64,000 nt of DNA from Terriglobus sp. RCC_193 (GCF_041355105.1 NZ_JBFUPK010000001.1:1674001-1738000); one strand, 5' to 3'. Shown: positions 18,608 through 27,060, counted from the stretch's first letter. Made by a program: numbers and translations. Notes: generated by a model not told the origin, from the letters alone.

Positions 18608-21600
18608 CAGAAGCTTTGGCCGATCGAGAAGAAGAACTGGAAGTGGCTTGACTGCCCCACATGATGCGTGGGCACAGACTGCGTGTAGTCATCAATCACG
18701 GGATAAATCGGTGGATTCAGGTTATAAGCCGCATCCAGACGAATAGGTCCTATGGGCGTGTTGTAACGCGCCCCCAGCCCCACCGCATGAGAGAAATAAG
18801 CAAAGTCGCAGGTACCCACCGTCACAAAGCCCGATACCTGGCGGCAGGTATCGCGATTCGGCTGGTGGAAGCGCGCAATGGACGGAAACACATCGCCCAC
18901 ATGCAGAAACGCATTGCCCATGTCATGGAAGAGCACAAACGAAACACTCTCCCCCACCAGCGGCAACACCGGCGGTGGAAGCCGCAACTCCAACGTATTA
19001 ATGAGCACGGCCGATCCACCAACCGGATAGCCCGTCGTCAAATCGCGCGGTCCGGCCTGATTAATACCAAAGCCACGATGCGATGTCGCGCCACCTGCAT
19101 AGAGCCGTTCCGGCAGCGGCACGGAATTGCACGACGCATTCGTATTCAGCAAATTACCTTCGCAACCTTCAATGCCTGCATTGGGATTCGCGCCCGATGT
19201 GGTCTCCACGCCAAAGCGTGTATTCCGCGCAAACGTATATTTCCGCTTTTTACCCCACGTGTAATACGTGGAGTAAGTCACATCTACCTTGTTAAAGTCC
19301 GTCTGCGAGCCGAAGATACCGCTTGCCAGGAAGTCCGTAAAGGAAAGATACATGCCCTTCTGCGCATCCAGTTGCAGAGGCGCACGTGTGTCGTGGTACC
19401 ACGTAAATGCAGGGCCGCCAACGCGCACAGGCTGCGACAACAACGGGATCAGGTTTGCCGTGACCTGCAGGCTGTTCTGATCCACAGACACACGACGATA
19501 GGTGAAGTCATAGATGAATGTGTCTGCCTTGGGGACCTTTTGCGTCAGGCGGAACAGCCCCTGCAGCGTGCTGGCTTTAAACGTGGAGATATTCTGCACG
19601 TTGGAGTAACCACCGCTCACCTGCGTGGAGAAATTCGGACGACCAAGAAACTTCGGCGTGTTCCATGTGGCAGTAGCAACGCGTTCCAGCAAACCATACG
19701 TCACGTGGAATGCCAGCGACTGATCCGTACCAAATAGATTGATCCGTGTCACATCCGCGGAAACACGGAATGATGCGCCAGCCTTGCCTTCCGGTGAGCA
19801 TGTCGTATTGCCAATTGACTGCTGCGCGCGGCAGTTCGGTTGCGGCGTGGAAAGCTGCGCTTCAAAGCCCGCGCCATATGTCACATCCCAACGCTTTGCT
19901 TCGGTCAACTGCACCAGCACATTCTTGCGGTCGGCGAGACCTTCCGGATTCTGTACCGCAACATTCGCCTCGTTAAACACTGCAAGATCGTAATAACGAC
20001 GCTGCATCTCCACGATGGCGCTTTCGTTCAATGGATCGCCGGGCTTCAACCGCAACTGATCACTCACCAGCTTCTGCCGCACATGGTGCACGCCGGAGAT
20101 CAGCACGCGATCCACATTCACCTGCTCGCCTTCTGTAACCAGATAGGTGACGTCTGTGCGTGTTGGATCATCTTTACGTACTGCCTGCCGCACCTCCACC
20201 CTCGCCTGGTCAAAGCCCTTCGAGAGATACGCCTGCAGGATGTTGTCGCGGTCATTGGAAACGTTGGCAAGTGCTAATGGCTGATTTGTCTCCGCGGTAA
20301 TGAGAGCCTTCATCTGTTCCGCACGTTCACCATCCACGCCGGTTAGCGTGACATTGCCGAATTTCTGCTGCAAACCTTCGTCGATATGAAGATTCACAGT
20401 GATCGTGCCGATCTTCTTATCTTCGTCACCCTTCTTTTCATCCGTCGTGATCTTCACCTGCGTGAAGCCGTTCGCCATGTACAACGATGTAATGGAATCA
20501 ATGTCGTTGGAAAGCAACACAGGCGAAAAGCGTCCGGAGCGCACATAGGCATCCGCCTTAATCACCTGCATACGTTCCTTGATGTTGTCCGTCTCGAAAT
20601 ACTTGTTGCCACTCACATTCACGGCAACTACCTTGTATTTCTTTCCAGGAACAGCATGGAACATAACGGTTTCCGTCAAGTTGCTGGGCGGCGGCAGCGG
20701 CGTGCCGTCGTCCGCATAGGTCGGCATGTCCGGCACACCGCGTACATCCGGCGTCACCTCCGCGTCGAAATAGCCCTGCCGTTGCAGGAACTCGCGAATG
20801 TTGTGCGCGCCTTCGTTCAGCAGATCATTATCGACTGCGCTCTCTTCATAAATCGGCAACAGCTTCTTCTGTCGCGACTTCGACACCTTCGCCCCGTCAA
20901 CGGTCACCTTGACCTGTGGCCCCTGGTAGGCGCGGAAACTGTAATCCACCTGCTGACGATCGGATGCATACTGACTTTTTTCCAGGGCAATCGCAGCCTC
21001 TAACCGATCGTTCTTCTGGTAGTACTTGCGCAAACGCGACAATCCATTGCCCACCGTATCGCGCCCCACTTTGTTCTTCGTTTTGAAGACGAATAGGGTT
21101 TTGTTCTTTTCTCGCAACTTGCTACGTTTGCGGAACTCGTCAACAGTCAGCCCGGGATCGCCATTCACGATCACGTTCCCAACCAACGCCTGCTTACCCA
21201 GATCAATCAGATAAAAGACATCCACCTGCTTGCCATCTGGCAGATGTTCTGTTGCAGAGTGGACCACCGGAGCGTAATAGCCGTTCTGCGCCAATGTCCT
21301 TCGAATCGCTTCTTCGCCTGCGCGCACCTGTGAATTTGTAAATGGCAGCCCGGGCTGCAATTCTGAGGCCGATTCCAGCATCGAAGTTACTCGTTCGGAA
21401 CGCACGCCCTGGATATGAACGCGCCCCACAAAGTAGCGCGGCGTGCCCACATACAGCAGCGTCACGCTGCCGTCGCTGTTCACCACGCTGCGCACTTCAA
21501 TGTTGCGATACAAGCCGGTAAGAAATAATCTGCGAGTCGCCGTACGAATCTTATCGGGAACAATGATGTCCCCCGGCTTCAGCCCCAGGTCTTTCTGCGG

Positions 21601-22020
21601 CAGTGGATCATTCTCGCCAAACTCAACGCCTTCAAACGCAATGGAACGCAGCGTCCTGCCACGCAGCGCCCACACACCCGCAACGGCATTATCAGCTACC
21701 CTGCCTGCCTGTGCACTTTGATCCTGGGCCGCATCCTGCGCCGCAGCGCCTGCGGTAGTAGCAGCCGTACTGGCGCCGCTGGTTACATCTCCCCCAGCAT
21801 TCTTTCCGGGAATTACCTGCACCGTCTTGCCACCGCCGGGAACAGGCTGCGGCGCTGCCGGCGCTGGCTGCTGTTGTGCATTACCCGGTGTGGCGGCGCT
21901 GGATGGCTGGCCGCTTGGCGCCTGCGCGTACATTGTCAGGGCAGTGCCCGACAGGATCATCAAGCCCGCCGTACACAATGCCTTCCGTCGCAACGCAATC
22001 CCACCTGTCCACAGCTTCAC
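18607..22020 (-). CDS. Omp85 family outer-membrane assembly protein (BamA/TamA-like)
   Basis: About 1137 residues. A signal peptide (ALCTAGLMILSGTALTMYAQA) is followed by an Ala/Pro/Gln-rich linker of about 80 residues, several POTRA repeats (for example VNVSGNKYFETDNIKERM and RVLISGVHHVRQKLVSDQL) and a C-terminal 16-strand barrel ending in FFFSIGQSF with the usual terminal Phe. It inserts barrels or partners TamB in the outer membrane. Start uncertain: GTG at 22020 is used here; TTG at 21993, with AGGTGGG upstream and directly before the signal peptide, is equally credible. First gene of the envelope block. Confidence 0.92.
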   Translation of the reverse strand: MKLWTGGIALRRKALCTAGLMILSGTALTMYAQAPSGQPSSAATPGNAQQQPAPAAPQPVPGGGKTVQVIPGKNAGGDVTSGASTAATTAGAAAQDAAQDQSAQAGRVADNAVAGVWALRGRTLRSIAFEGVEFGENDPLPQKDLGLKPGDIIVPDKIRTATRRLFLTGLYRNIEVRSVVNSDGSVTLLYVGTPRYFVGRVHIQGVRSERVTSMLESASELQPGLPFTNSQVRAGEEAIRRTLAQNGYYAPVVHSATEHLPDGKQVDVFYLIDLGKQALVGNVIVNGDPGLTVDEFRKRSKLREKNKTLFVFKTKNKVGRDTVGNGLSRLRKYYQKNDRLEAAIALEKSQYASDRQQVDYSFRAYQGPQVKVTVDGAKVSKSRQKKLLPIYEESAVDNDLLNEGAHNIREFLQRQGYFDAEVTPDVRGVPDMPTYADDGTPLPPPSNLTETVMFHAVPGKKYKVVAVNVSGNKYFETDNIKERMQVIKADAYVRSGRFSPVLLSNDIDSITSLYMANGFTQVKITTDEKKGDEDKKIGTITVNLHIDEGLQQKFGNVTLTGVDGERAEQMKALITAETNQPLALANVSNDRDNILQAYLSKGFDQARVEVRQAVRKDDPTRTDVTYLVTEGEQVNVDRVLISGVHHVRQKLVSDQLRLKPGDPLNESAIVEMQRRYYDLAVFNEANVAVQNPEGLADRKNVLVQLTEAKRWDVTYGAGFEAQLSTPQPNCRAQQSIGNTTCSPEGKAGASFRVSADVTRINLFGTDQSLAFHVTYGLLERVATATWNTPKFLGRPNFSTQVSGGYSNVQNISTFKASTLQGLFRLTQKVPKADTFIYDFTYRRVSVDQNSLQVTANLIPLLSQPVRVGGPAFTWYHDTRAPLQLDAQKGMYLSFTDFLASGIFGSQTDFNKVDVTYSTYYTWGKKRKYTFARNTRFGVETTSGANPNAGIEGCEGNLLNTNASCNSVPLPERLYAGGATSHRGFGINQAGPRDLTTGYPVGGSAVLINTLELRLPPPVLPLVGESVSFVLFHDMGNAFLHVGDVFPSIARFHQPNRDTCRQVSGFVTVGTCDFAYFSHAVGLGARYNTPIGPIRLDAAYNLNPPIYPVIDDYTQSVPTHHVGQSSHFQFFFSIGQSF

Positions 22021-22152
22021 CAGCACCAGCGTTCCTGCTCCCCCAAGAAGACTCTTAGCCCTATTCCCATGATGCCTGTTTTCAGGCGGCAGCGCTTGGC
22101 ATGAAGGCGTAAACAAATGCTTTACACCCAAAAGCCCGGATATGGAGCGGTT

Positions 22153-22187
22153 GGATGCAGGTTCACGGTACCGGGTTCGCTGCATCC
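22153..22187. promoter_or_regulatory. Nested palindrome between omp85 and thiF-like genes
   Basis: Outer arms GGATGCAG and CTGCATCC, separated by 19 bases, surround a nearly centred CGGTACCG palindrome. It sits in the divergent intergenic region and may be an operator shared by both promoters. Confidence 0.45.
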
Positions 22188-22232
22188 TCACCTCATACCT
22201 CGTACACTGAAACAGCAAGGAGTTACGTTAGC

Positions 22233-23282
22233 GTGACCGTGGTTTCCAGCGAGATATTCTCGGCAGATGATCGCTATTCGCGCCAGCGCCTCTTCCCTGC
22301 GATTGGCGCCGACGGCCAGAGAAAACTCGCCGCATCGCATGTCGTCCTGGTCGGTTGCGGAGCCACCGGCGCAGCCTCTGCCGGATTGCTGGCTCGTGCC
22401 GGTGTCGGCACACTCACCATCATCGACCGCGACTTCGTGGAACCCTCCAACCTGCAACGGCAGATGCTCTTCACAGAAGCCGACGCAGCCGACGCCCTTC
22501 CCAAAGCCGAAGCCGCGCGCCGCCGCATCGCCGACATCAACGCAGACGTAACGGTCCGCGCCCACATCGCCGACCTGACCCCCGCCAACGCTGCCACCTT
22601 GCTGGCAGATGCGCATGTCATCCTCGATGCCACGGACAACTTCGAAACGCGTTACCTGATCAACGACTTCGCCATCCAGACCGGCACACCGTGGATTTAC
22701 GCTGCCGCCATCGGCTCATACGCTGCAACGATGAACATCGTCCCCACAGGCGATTTCCGCACCGCCTGCCTCGCCTGCATCTTCCCGGAGCCTCCCGGAG
22801 GCACCGTGGAAACCTGCGATACCGCAGGCATCCTCAACACAGCGGTCAACTTCACCGCATCGTTGCAGGTAACAGAAACGCTCAAGCTCCTCACCCGCCA
22901 GCCTGCCGCATTGCGCCGCACACTGCTCTCATTCGATCTTTGGACCGGCGAGCGGTCTGAGGTACAGGCAGGCAAGCCGCGCCCCACATGCGATGTCTGC
23001 GGCCAGCACAACTTCCGCCACCTCGCAGGGGAGGGTCGCCCCCACATCACCCTCTGCGGCCGTAATTCCGTGCAGATTCACGAACATCACCGCCCCGTGG
23101 ACTTCGCCTTGCTCGCGCAGCGCCTTGGCCCGCTCGGCAGCGTACGGTTCAACAGCATGATGCTGCGTTTTCAACACGGCGAATACACCCTGAGTGTCTT
23201 TGCAGACGGACGCACCGTGATCCAGGGCACCAGCGAAGTACCAAGGGCACGCGCGCTCTACGCACGCTTCATCGGCAGTTAA
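22233..23282 (+). CDS. ThiF/MoeB/HesA family adenylyltransferase
   Basis: 349 residues from a GTG with AAGGAG ten bases upstream. An E1-like Rossmann fold with VVLVGCGATGAASAGLLARAG (nucleotide loop), DRDFVEPSNLQRQ (catalytic Arg), two CxxC zinc pairs (CLAC and CDVC) and the candidate acceptor Cys in ETCDTAGILNTAV. Such enzymes adenylate the C-terminal Gly of MoaD or ThiS-like carriers. With a MoaD-MoaE fusion elsewhere in the window, a MoeB role is plausible, although ThiF cannot be excluded. The C-terminus is a short beta domain (about 290-349), not a rhodanese. Confidence 0.88.
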   Translation: MTVVSSEIFSADDRYSRQRLFPAIGADGQRKLAASHVVLVGCGATGAASAGLLARAGVGTLTIIDRDFVEPSNLQRQMLFTEADAADALPKAEAARRRIADINADVTVRAHIADLTPANAATLLADAHVILDATDNFETRYLINDFAIQTGTPWIYAAAIGSYAATMNIVPTGDFRTACLACIFPEPPGGTVETCDTAGILNTAVNFTASLQVTETLKLLTRQPAALRRTLLSFDLWTGERSEVQAGKPRPTCDVCGQHNFRHLAGEGRPHITLCGRNSVQIHEHHRPVDFALLAQRLGPLGSVRFNSMMLRFQHGEYTLSVFADGRTVIQGTSEVPRARALYARFIGS

Positions 23283-23498
23283 TTTTTGTTTGCAACCCGA
23301 CAATACTTTGCCTGGTCGCGCATACAACCTTCCTCCCCTGAAACACAGTCCTTACAGGGTGCGCATCGGAATCAATGCATATTTTGGCAGTGGTCCCTCC
23401 TGTATGGTGGAGTACAAACCTGCGGGTCTCTCAAGGATCGACGGCTCACCATATCGGTGGGCCAGACCGGGGTTGCAATGGAAGTTCAAGGCTACGGA

Positions 23499-24134
23499 AT
23501 GACACAAAACAATACGACCCCGGTCACCGGGCACTTCAAGCGGAATCCCCCCATCGCTGGTGAGGCAGACGCTCTGGAGCGCGCAAAAAACGGTGACCCG
23601 GATGCTTTCTCGAAGTTGTATGCCATGCACAAGCGGCGTGTGTACACCCTGTGCCTGCGCATGTTGGGCAATGTTTCTGAAGCAGAGGATATGACGCAGG
23701 AGGCTTTCCTGCACCTCTACCGCAAACTCGGCTCTTTCCGCGGCGAAAGCGCATTCTCCACCTGGCTGCACCGTCTCACGGTGAACCTGGTGCTGATGCA
23801 CCTCCGCAAGAAAGGTCTTCAACTCGTCTCTCTGGAAGAGACCATCAACCCCTCAGAAGAGGACGCGCCCAAGCGCGACTTCGGATCGCGCGACCCGCGT
23901 CTTTCCGGGTCCGTCGACCGGGTTGCTCTGGAGCGCGCCGTAGCCACACTGCCGCCGGGATATCGCCTGGTCTTTGTGCTGCACGACGTCGAGGGATATG
24001 AACATAACGAGATTGCCGGGATGCTCGAATGCTCCACCGGCAACAGCAAGTCGCAGCTTCACAAAGCGCGGCTGAAACTGCGGGAAATTCTGCGGCAGAA
24101 CGAACAAGCCGCCTTGGTGCAGGAGTCAAAATAA
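23499..24134 (+). CDS. ECF-type RNA polymerase sigma factor
   Basis: 211 residues. Region 2 (FSKLYAMHKRRVYTLCLRML, then SEAEDMTQEAFLHLYRKLGSF and FSTWLHRLTVNLVLMHLRKK) and region 4 (LPPGYRLVFVLHDVEGYEHNEIAGML, then GNSKSQLHKARLKLRE) are intact. A linker of about 45 charged residues separates them. The ATG at 23499, with AAGG upstream, is used; the ATG at 23478 is possible. It directs RNA polymerase to a small regulon, usually envelope or oxidative stress. It overlaps the next small gene by a TAATG junction, as sigma/anti-sigma pairs do. Confidence 0.93.
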   Translation: MTQNNTTPVTGHFKRNPPIAGEADALERAKNGDPDAFSKLYAMHKRRVYTLCLRMLGNVSEAEDMTQEAFLHLYRKLGSFRGESAFSTWLHRLTVNLVLMHLRKKGLQLVSLEETINPSEEDAPKRDFGSRDPRLSGSVDRVALERAVATLPPGYRLVFVLHDVEGYEHNEIAGMLECSTGNSKSQLHKARLKLREILRQNEQAALVQESK

Positions 24135-24406
24135 TGCCGGAGAATGATGAAAAGCGCTGGACCTGCGAAGAGTTTGAAAAGGCTCTTCCCGATCTGTTCG
24201 AGCGCGCAGAAGGCGGAAAGCTGAGCGCAGATCCGCGTTTCGCGGCAATCCTGCGGGACTGTCCCCAGGCTGCCGAACTGGTCCGCGATTTGGAGTACAT
24301 CGCAGAAACCGCACGAATGCTGTTGGAACCGGAAGGCGAAGGTCCATCATCCGACCTCTGGGGCAAGATTGAGCGGGAGATCACATCCAAAGACAGCATT
24401 CAGTAA
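24134..24406 (+). CDS. Small probable anti-sigma partner, degenerate zinc motif
   Basis: 90 residues, soluble, acidic, no transmembrane helix. The pattern CEEFEKALPDLFE followed by ILRDCPQAAELVRDLEYI resembles the zf-HC2 anti-sigma domain, but the usual HxxxCxxC is reduced to one cysteine, so zinc binding is doubtful. The start overlaps the sigma-factor stop codon, with AGGAG eight bases upstream, so it is translated together with the sigma factor. A role as anti-sigma or sigma modulator is inferred from position and weak similarity. Confidence 0.7.
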   Translation: MPENDEKRWTCEEFEKALPDLFERAEGGKLSADPRFAAILRDCPQAAELVRDLEYIAETARMLLEPEGEGPSSDLWGKIEREITSKDSIQ

Positions 24407-24430
24407 ATCCATCTCACAAACGAACAAGAG

Positions 24431-24457
24431 CGGCGGCCCAACCGGGACGCCGTTTTT
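24431..24457 (+). terminator. Terminator of the sigma-factor operon
   Basis: CGGCG paired with CGCCG plus CCC with GGG across one mismatch, AACC loop, then TTTTT; 25 bases after the stop codon. Confidence 0.75.
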
Positions 24458-24489
24458 CTTTCAGCCAACGAATCGGGTATGTCAGCGAA

Positions 24490-24605
24490 GCTCATACGAC
24501 CGGAAGGTCGTCATCCTGAGCGAAACGAAGTGAAGCCGAAGCATGCCCTCGAGCGAAGCGAAGGGGACCTGCATTCCTATCCCGCACTAAAATGCTTCGG
24601 GTAAG
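24490..24605. repeat. Intergenic hairpin-repeat island 3
   Basis: One full unit: hairpin ACGACC-GGAA-GGTCGT (24496-24511), then CATCCTGAGCGAAACGAAGTG, and the GCGAAGCGAAGGGGACCTGC tail. In most other copies the stem reads ACGGTC/GACCGT instead, so both arms have changed together. Confidence 0.8.
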
Positions 24606-24686
24606 CCACAAATCGTAAAGCTCCCGCTTGTTACATTCCACTGTCGCTCTATAACTCGAAACTGATCTTTCAACTTTCATTTCCGC

Positions 24687-24715
24687 TTGCCCATCCTCCG
24701 CCCCGGGTGTATGCT
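24687..24715 (+). promoter_or_regulatory. Promoter of the aroK leader
   Basis: TTGCCC (24687-24692), a 17-base spacer and TATGCT (24710-24715). Transcription would begin near 24722-24723, only about four bases before the leader ATG. Confidence 0.65.
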
Positions 24716-24726
24716 CCTCACCAGAG

Positions 24727-24816
24727 ATGACGCAGTTTACCCAGCCCGTTTCCTTTTGGTACCGCTACTGCTTTACAGGCGCGGCCCCGGCGGATTCTGC
24801 GGTCTTGAAACACTAG
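24727..24816 (+). CDS. aroK leader peptide rich in aromatic residues
   Basis: A 29-codon ORF with consecutive codons for FWYRYCF at positions 10-16 (24754-24774) and an earlier Phe at codon 4, so all three aromatic amino acids are represented: six aromatic codons among the first 16. It ends with TAG at 24814-24816, 31 bases before a terminator hairpin, and aroK follows. It has no Shine-Dalgarno, and the predicted transcript would be nearly leaderless. This is the classical layout of a ribosome-stalling leader: shortage of Phe, Trp or Tyr would pause the ribosome on this cluster. The peptide itself probably has no other function. Confidence 0.75.
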   Translation: MTQFTQPVSFWYRYCFTGAAPADSAVLKH

Positions 24817-24847
24817 GAACACCCAAAGACCAATCTCGATCCTCCTG

Positions 24848-24881
24848 AGCCGCGACCCAAAAGGTCGCGGCTTTCGCTTTT
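24848..24881 (+). terminator. Attenuator hairpin upstream of aroK
   Basis: Perfect 10-bp stem (AGCCGCGACC 24848-24857, GGTCGCGGCT 24863-24872), CAAAA loop, then TTCGCTTTT. It ends 34 bases before the aroK ATG, so it would stop transcription before the gene. An upstream segment inside the leader ORF (24778-24785, GGCGCGGC) can pair with the 5' arm (24849-24857) with one bulged A, giving a possible antiterminator. Confidence 0.8.
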
Positions 24882-24915
24882 CCGGAACACAACCAGACAC
24901 AAACCTGAGACCATC

Positions 24916-25479
24916 ATGACAACGCTCGTCGTCGAATCCGCCGTGACCCCACCGCCCGCCACCCTGCTCACCGAACGCATCGTCCTCACCGGCTTCATGG
25001 GAGCGGGCAAAAGCACCGTTGGCCGCCTCCTCGCCGCAGATCTCCGCTGGGATTTCCTTGATGTCGACACCGAGATCGAGCGCCTCGGGGGCACCACCAT
25101 CGAGGAAATCTTCGCAGCGCATGGCGAAGCGGAGTTCCGACGCCGCGAATCCGCCGCCATCGCCCGCAGCCTTGGAACCCGCAACACCGTCATCGCCCTC
25201 GGTGGAGGAGCCCCGGAAGAGATCACCAACCGCCTGCTGCTGGAACAGACACCGAACACCACCGTCGTATTTCTCGATGCGCCCTTCGCCATCCTCTTTG
25301 ACCGCTGTGTATTGCAGGAAGGCGCAGCAGTCCGCCCGAATCTGCAGGACCCGGATGCAGCCGCGGCCCGCTTTCAGCGGCGCATCCCTCACTACATCCG
25401 TTGCTCATCGCACCGCATCATCACTGAGAATTTGTCCATCGAGCAGACAGTAGCCGCCATCCGCGCACAGCTACTGTAA
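24916..25479 (+). CDS. aroK: Shikimate kinase
   Basis: 187 residues. P-loop GFMGAGKST (26-34), the DVD metal/shikimate site (Asp49, Asp51), the Arg-containing FRRRES, the GGG substrate loop (ALGGGAP) and the lid arginine in VRPNL are all present. It phosphorylates shikimate at O3 in the chorismate pathway in the cytoplasm. About 20 residues precede the P-loop strand, slightly longer than E. coli AroK. The gene is preceded by an aromatic-residue leader ORF and attenuator hairpin, suggesting control by charged tRNA-Phe, -Trp and -Tyr levels. Confidence 0.95.
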   Translation: MTTLVVESAVTPPPATLLTERIVLTGFMGAGKSTVGRLLAADLRWDFLDVDTEIERLGGTTIEEIFAAHGEAEFRRRESAAIARSLGTRNTVIALGGGAPEEITNRLLLEQTPNTTVVFLDAPFAILFDRCVLQEGAAVRPNLQDPDAAAARFQRRIPHYIRCSSHRIITENLSIEQTVAAIRAQLL

Positions 25480-25557
25480 AACTTCCACCAACGCCAGAGG
25501 GATACCCTGCATCTCACTGCAAGCAGTACATTTGTTGTTCACCCGGGAGATTCCCCT

Positions 25558-26670
25558 CTGAGCGCTCAGTTTCAGCCCTCGCAACAACCCGCCGACGTCC
25601 AAAGGGCCAATGCAGACACCGGCTTCCCCTCCCGCGATTTCCGCGAAACGCGTCGCCACATCGTCTTCACCGTCGGTCTGCTGGTGCTGTTGGGCCTGTT
25701 CTGGAAGATCCGCCACGTCCTGGGCATTGTGTATGTTTCAGGCCTGCTGGCCGTCGTCCTGAATCCGGTTGTGATGAGGATCGGTCGCGTTCGGATCCGG
25801 GGGCGCAGTATGCCCAAACCCTTCGCCGTGGTGACTCTGGTGGTGGGGATCGTGCTCGGCCTGTTTCTTCTCTGCTGGTTTGGTCTGCCGCCGATTCTCA
25901 ATGACTTCCGCAATTTCCTGACCGACGCACCCGGACGCCTGCCCGCTCTGCTGGCGCGCCTGCAGAGCATCCCCATGGCCGACAAGATCGGCCTCACCCA
26001 CGTAAATGATCGCCTTGCCTCCACCATGGAGACCTTTGCGGGTTACATCTTCAATTCCTTGCCGCAATGGGCCGAACATCTGCTCGACATCCTCACCACA
26101 ACCATCCTGTGCGTGTACTTCATCCTCGAAGGGCAGGAGGTCTACGACTATTTCCTCTCGCTCGTCGTCCCCAAATCGCGTGCGCGGCTGGCCAACACAC
26201 TGCTCGTCGCAGAGGAGCGCGTCTCCCGCTGGCTGATCGGCCAGCTCATGCTCATGCTTCTGGTGGCGATCTACAGCATCATCGCCTTCCGTATTCTTAA
26301 CGTCCGCTACTTTCTCCTGCTGGGCGTCCTCATGGGATTGACCAACATCATTCCCGTCGCGGGCAATCTCGTCACCATCATCCTGATAGCCCTTATTGCC
26401 GCGGCCGACTCCTTCACCAAGGCCGGACTCGTCATCCTTGCCTACCTCATCTATATCCAGCTTGAAAATGCCTTCCTGATACCGCGCATTATGCGGTCCA
26501 GCGTTGACCTCATGGGGGTCACGGTCCTCATTGCCCTGCTCATGGGCACCGCGATCAGCGGCATCCCCGGCGCTCTGGTCGCCGTACCAACCGCCGCCAT
26601 CATCGTGGTCTTCTCCAACGAATACCTCGTCCAGCACCAGGACCCCAATCGCCTCTCCGTGCTCGATTAA
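25558..26670 (+). CDS. AI-2E family transporter (PerM-like), probable CTG start
   Basis: About 370 residues. Multiple transmembrane helices and the family signatures GLTNIIPVAGNLVTII and ENAFLIPRIMRSSVDLMG place it in the AI-2E/PerM permease family, some members of which export autoinducer-2 or act as ion antiporters; the substrate here is unknown. No ATG, GTG or TTG occurs in frame before 25684, which would delete the first helix. The frame is open back to the aroK stop, and a CTG at 25558 has GGGAG eight bases upstream and yields a normal hydrophilic N-terminus (SAQFQPSQQPADVQ). It follows aroK by 78 bases. Confidence 0.85.
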   Translation: MSAQFQPSQQPADVQRANADTGFPSRDFRETRRHIVFTVGLLVLLGLFWKIRHVLGIVYVSGLLAVVLNPVVMRIGRVRIRGRSMPKPFAVVTLVVGIVLGLFLLCWFGLPPILNDFRNFLTDAPGRLPALLARLQSIPMADKIGLTHVNDRLASTMETFAGYIFNSLPQWAEHLLDILTTTILCVYFILEGQEVYDYFLSLVVPKSRARLANTLLVAEERVSRWLIGQLMLMLLVAIYSIIAFRILNVRYFLLLGVLMGLTNIIPVAGNLVTIILIALIAAADSFTKAGLVILAYLIYIQLENAFLIPRIMRSSVDLMGVTVLIALLMGTAISGIPGALVAVPTAAIIVVFSNEYLVQHQDPNRLSVLD

Positions 26671-26689
26671 GGAATCCAACCCAGCAAAG

Positions 26690-27060
26690 CTTCATACGAA
26701 CGAAGTTCCTCCAGTGAAGCTCAAACGGTCGAAGACCGTCATTCTGACCCTGAGCTTGTCGAAGGGGAAGAATCCCAACACATCCTCAGCGCCACAACCG
26801 CTCCAACTTTCCAGCTCCAAAATCCGGGTGCCCCAGGTTCGCGAAGCTAACCTGGGCCGAGCGGCCAAGCCGCTCCATTCGCGCTGAAGGCGCGAAGCAG
26901 CGAAACTCAAACGGTCGAAGTTCATCTCCAGCGAAGCTCATACGGTCAAAGACCGTCATCCTGAGCGAAACGAAGTGAAGCCGAAGCATGCCCTCGAGCG
27001 AAGCGAAGGGGACCTGCATTCTCCTCGCGCCACTACGATGTGGCACGAAAGCGCCGCAAA
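26690..27060. repeat. Intergenic hairpin-repeat island 4
   Basis: A composite array without genes: hairpin GAAC-GAA-GTTC (about 26698), a CCGTCATTCTGA unit at 26736, the paired-arm element CCCAGGTT/AACCTGGG (26830-26854), the hairpin GAGCGGC/GCCGCTC (about 26859-26876), ACGGTC-AAA-GACCGT (26942-26956) and the ACCTGCATTCTCC end unit. Each stem differs from its equivalents elsewhere but stays complementary. Confidence 0.8.

Noticed and set aside
24718-25392. 224-codon minus-strand frame opposite aroK
   Set aside because: It is antisense to a clearly conserved shikimate kinase and shows only the compositional bias of GC-rich DNA.
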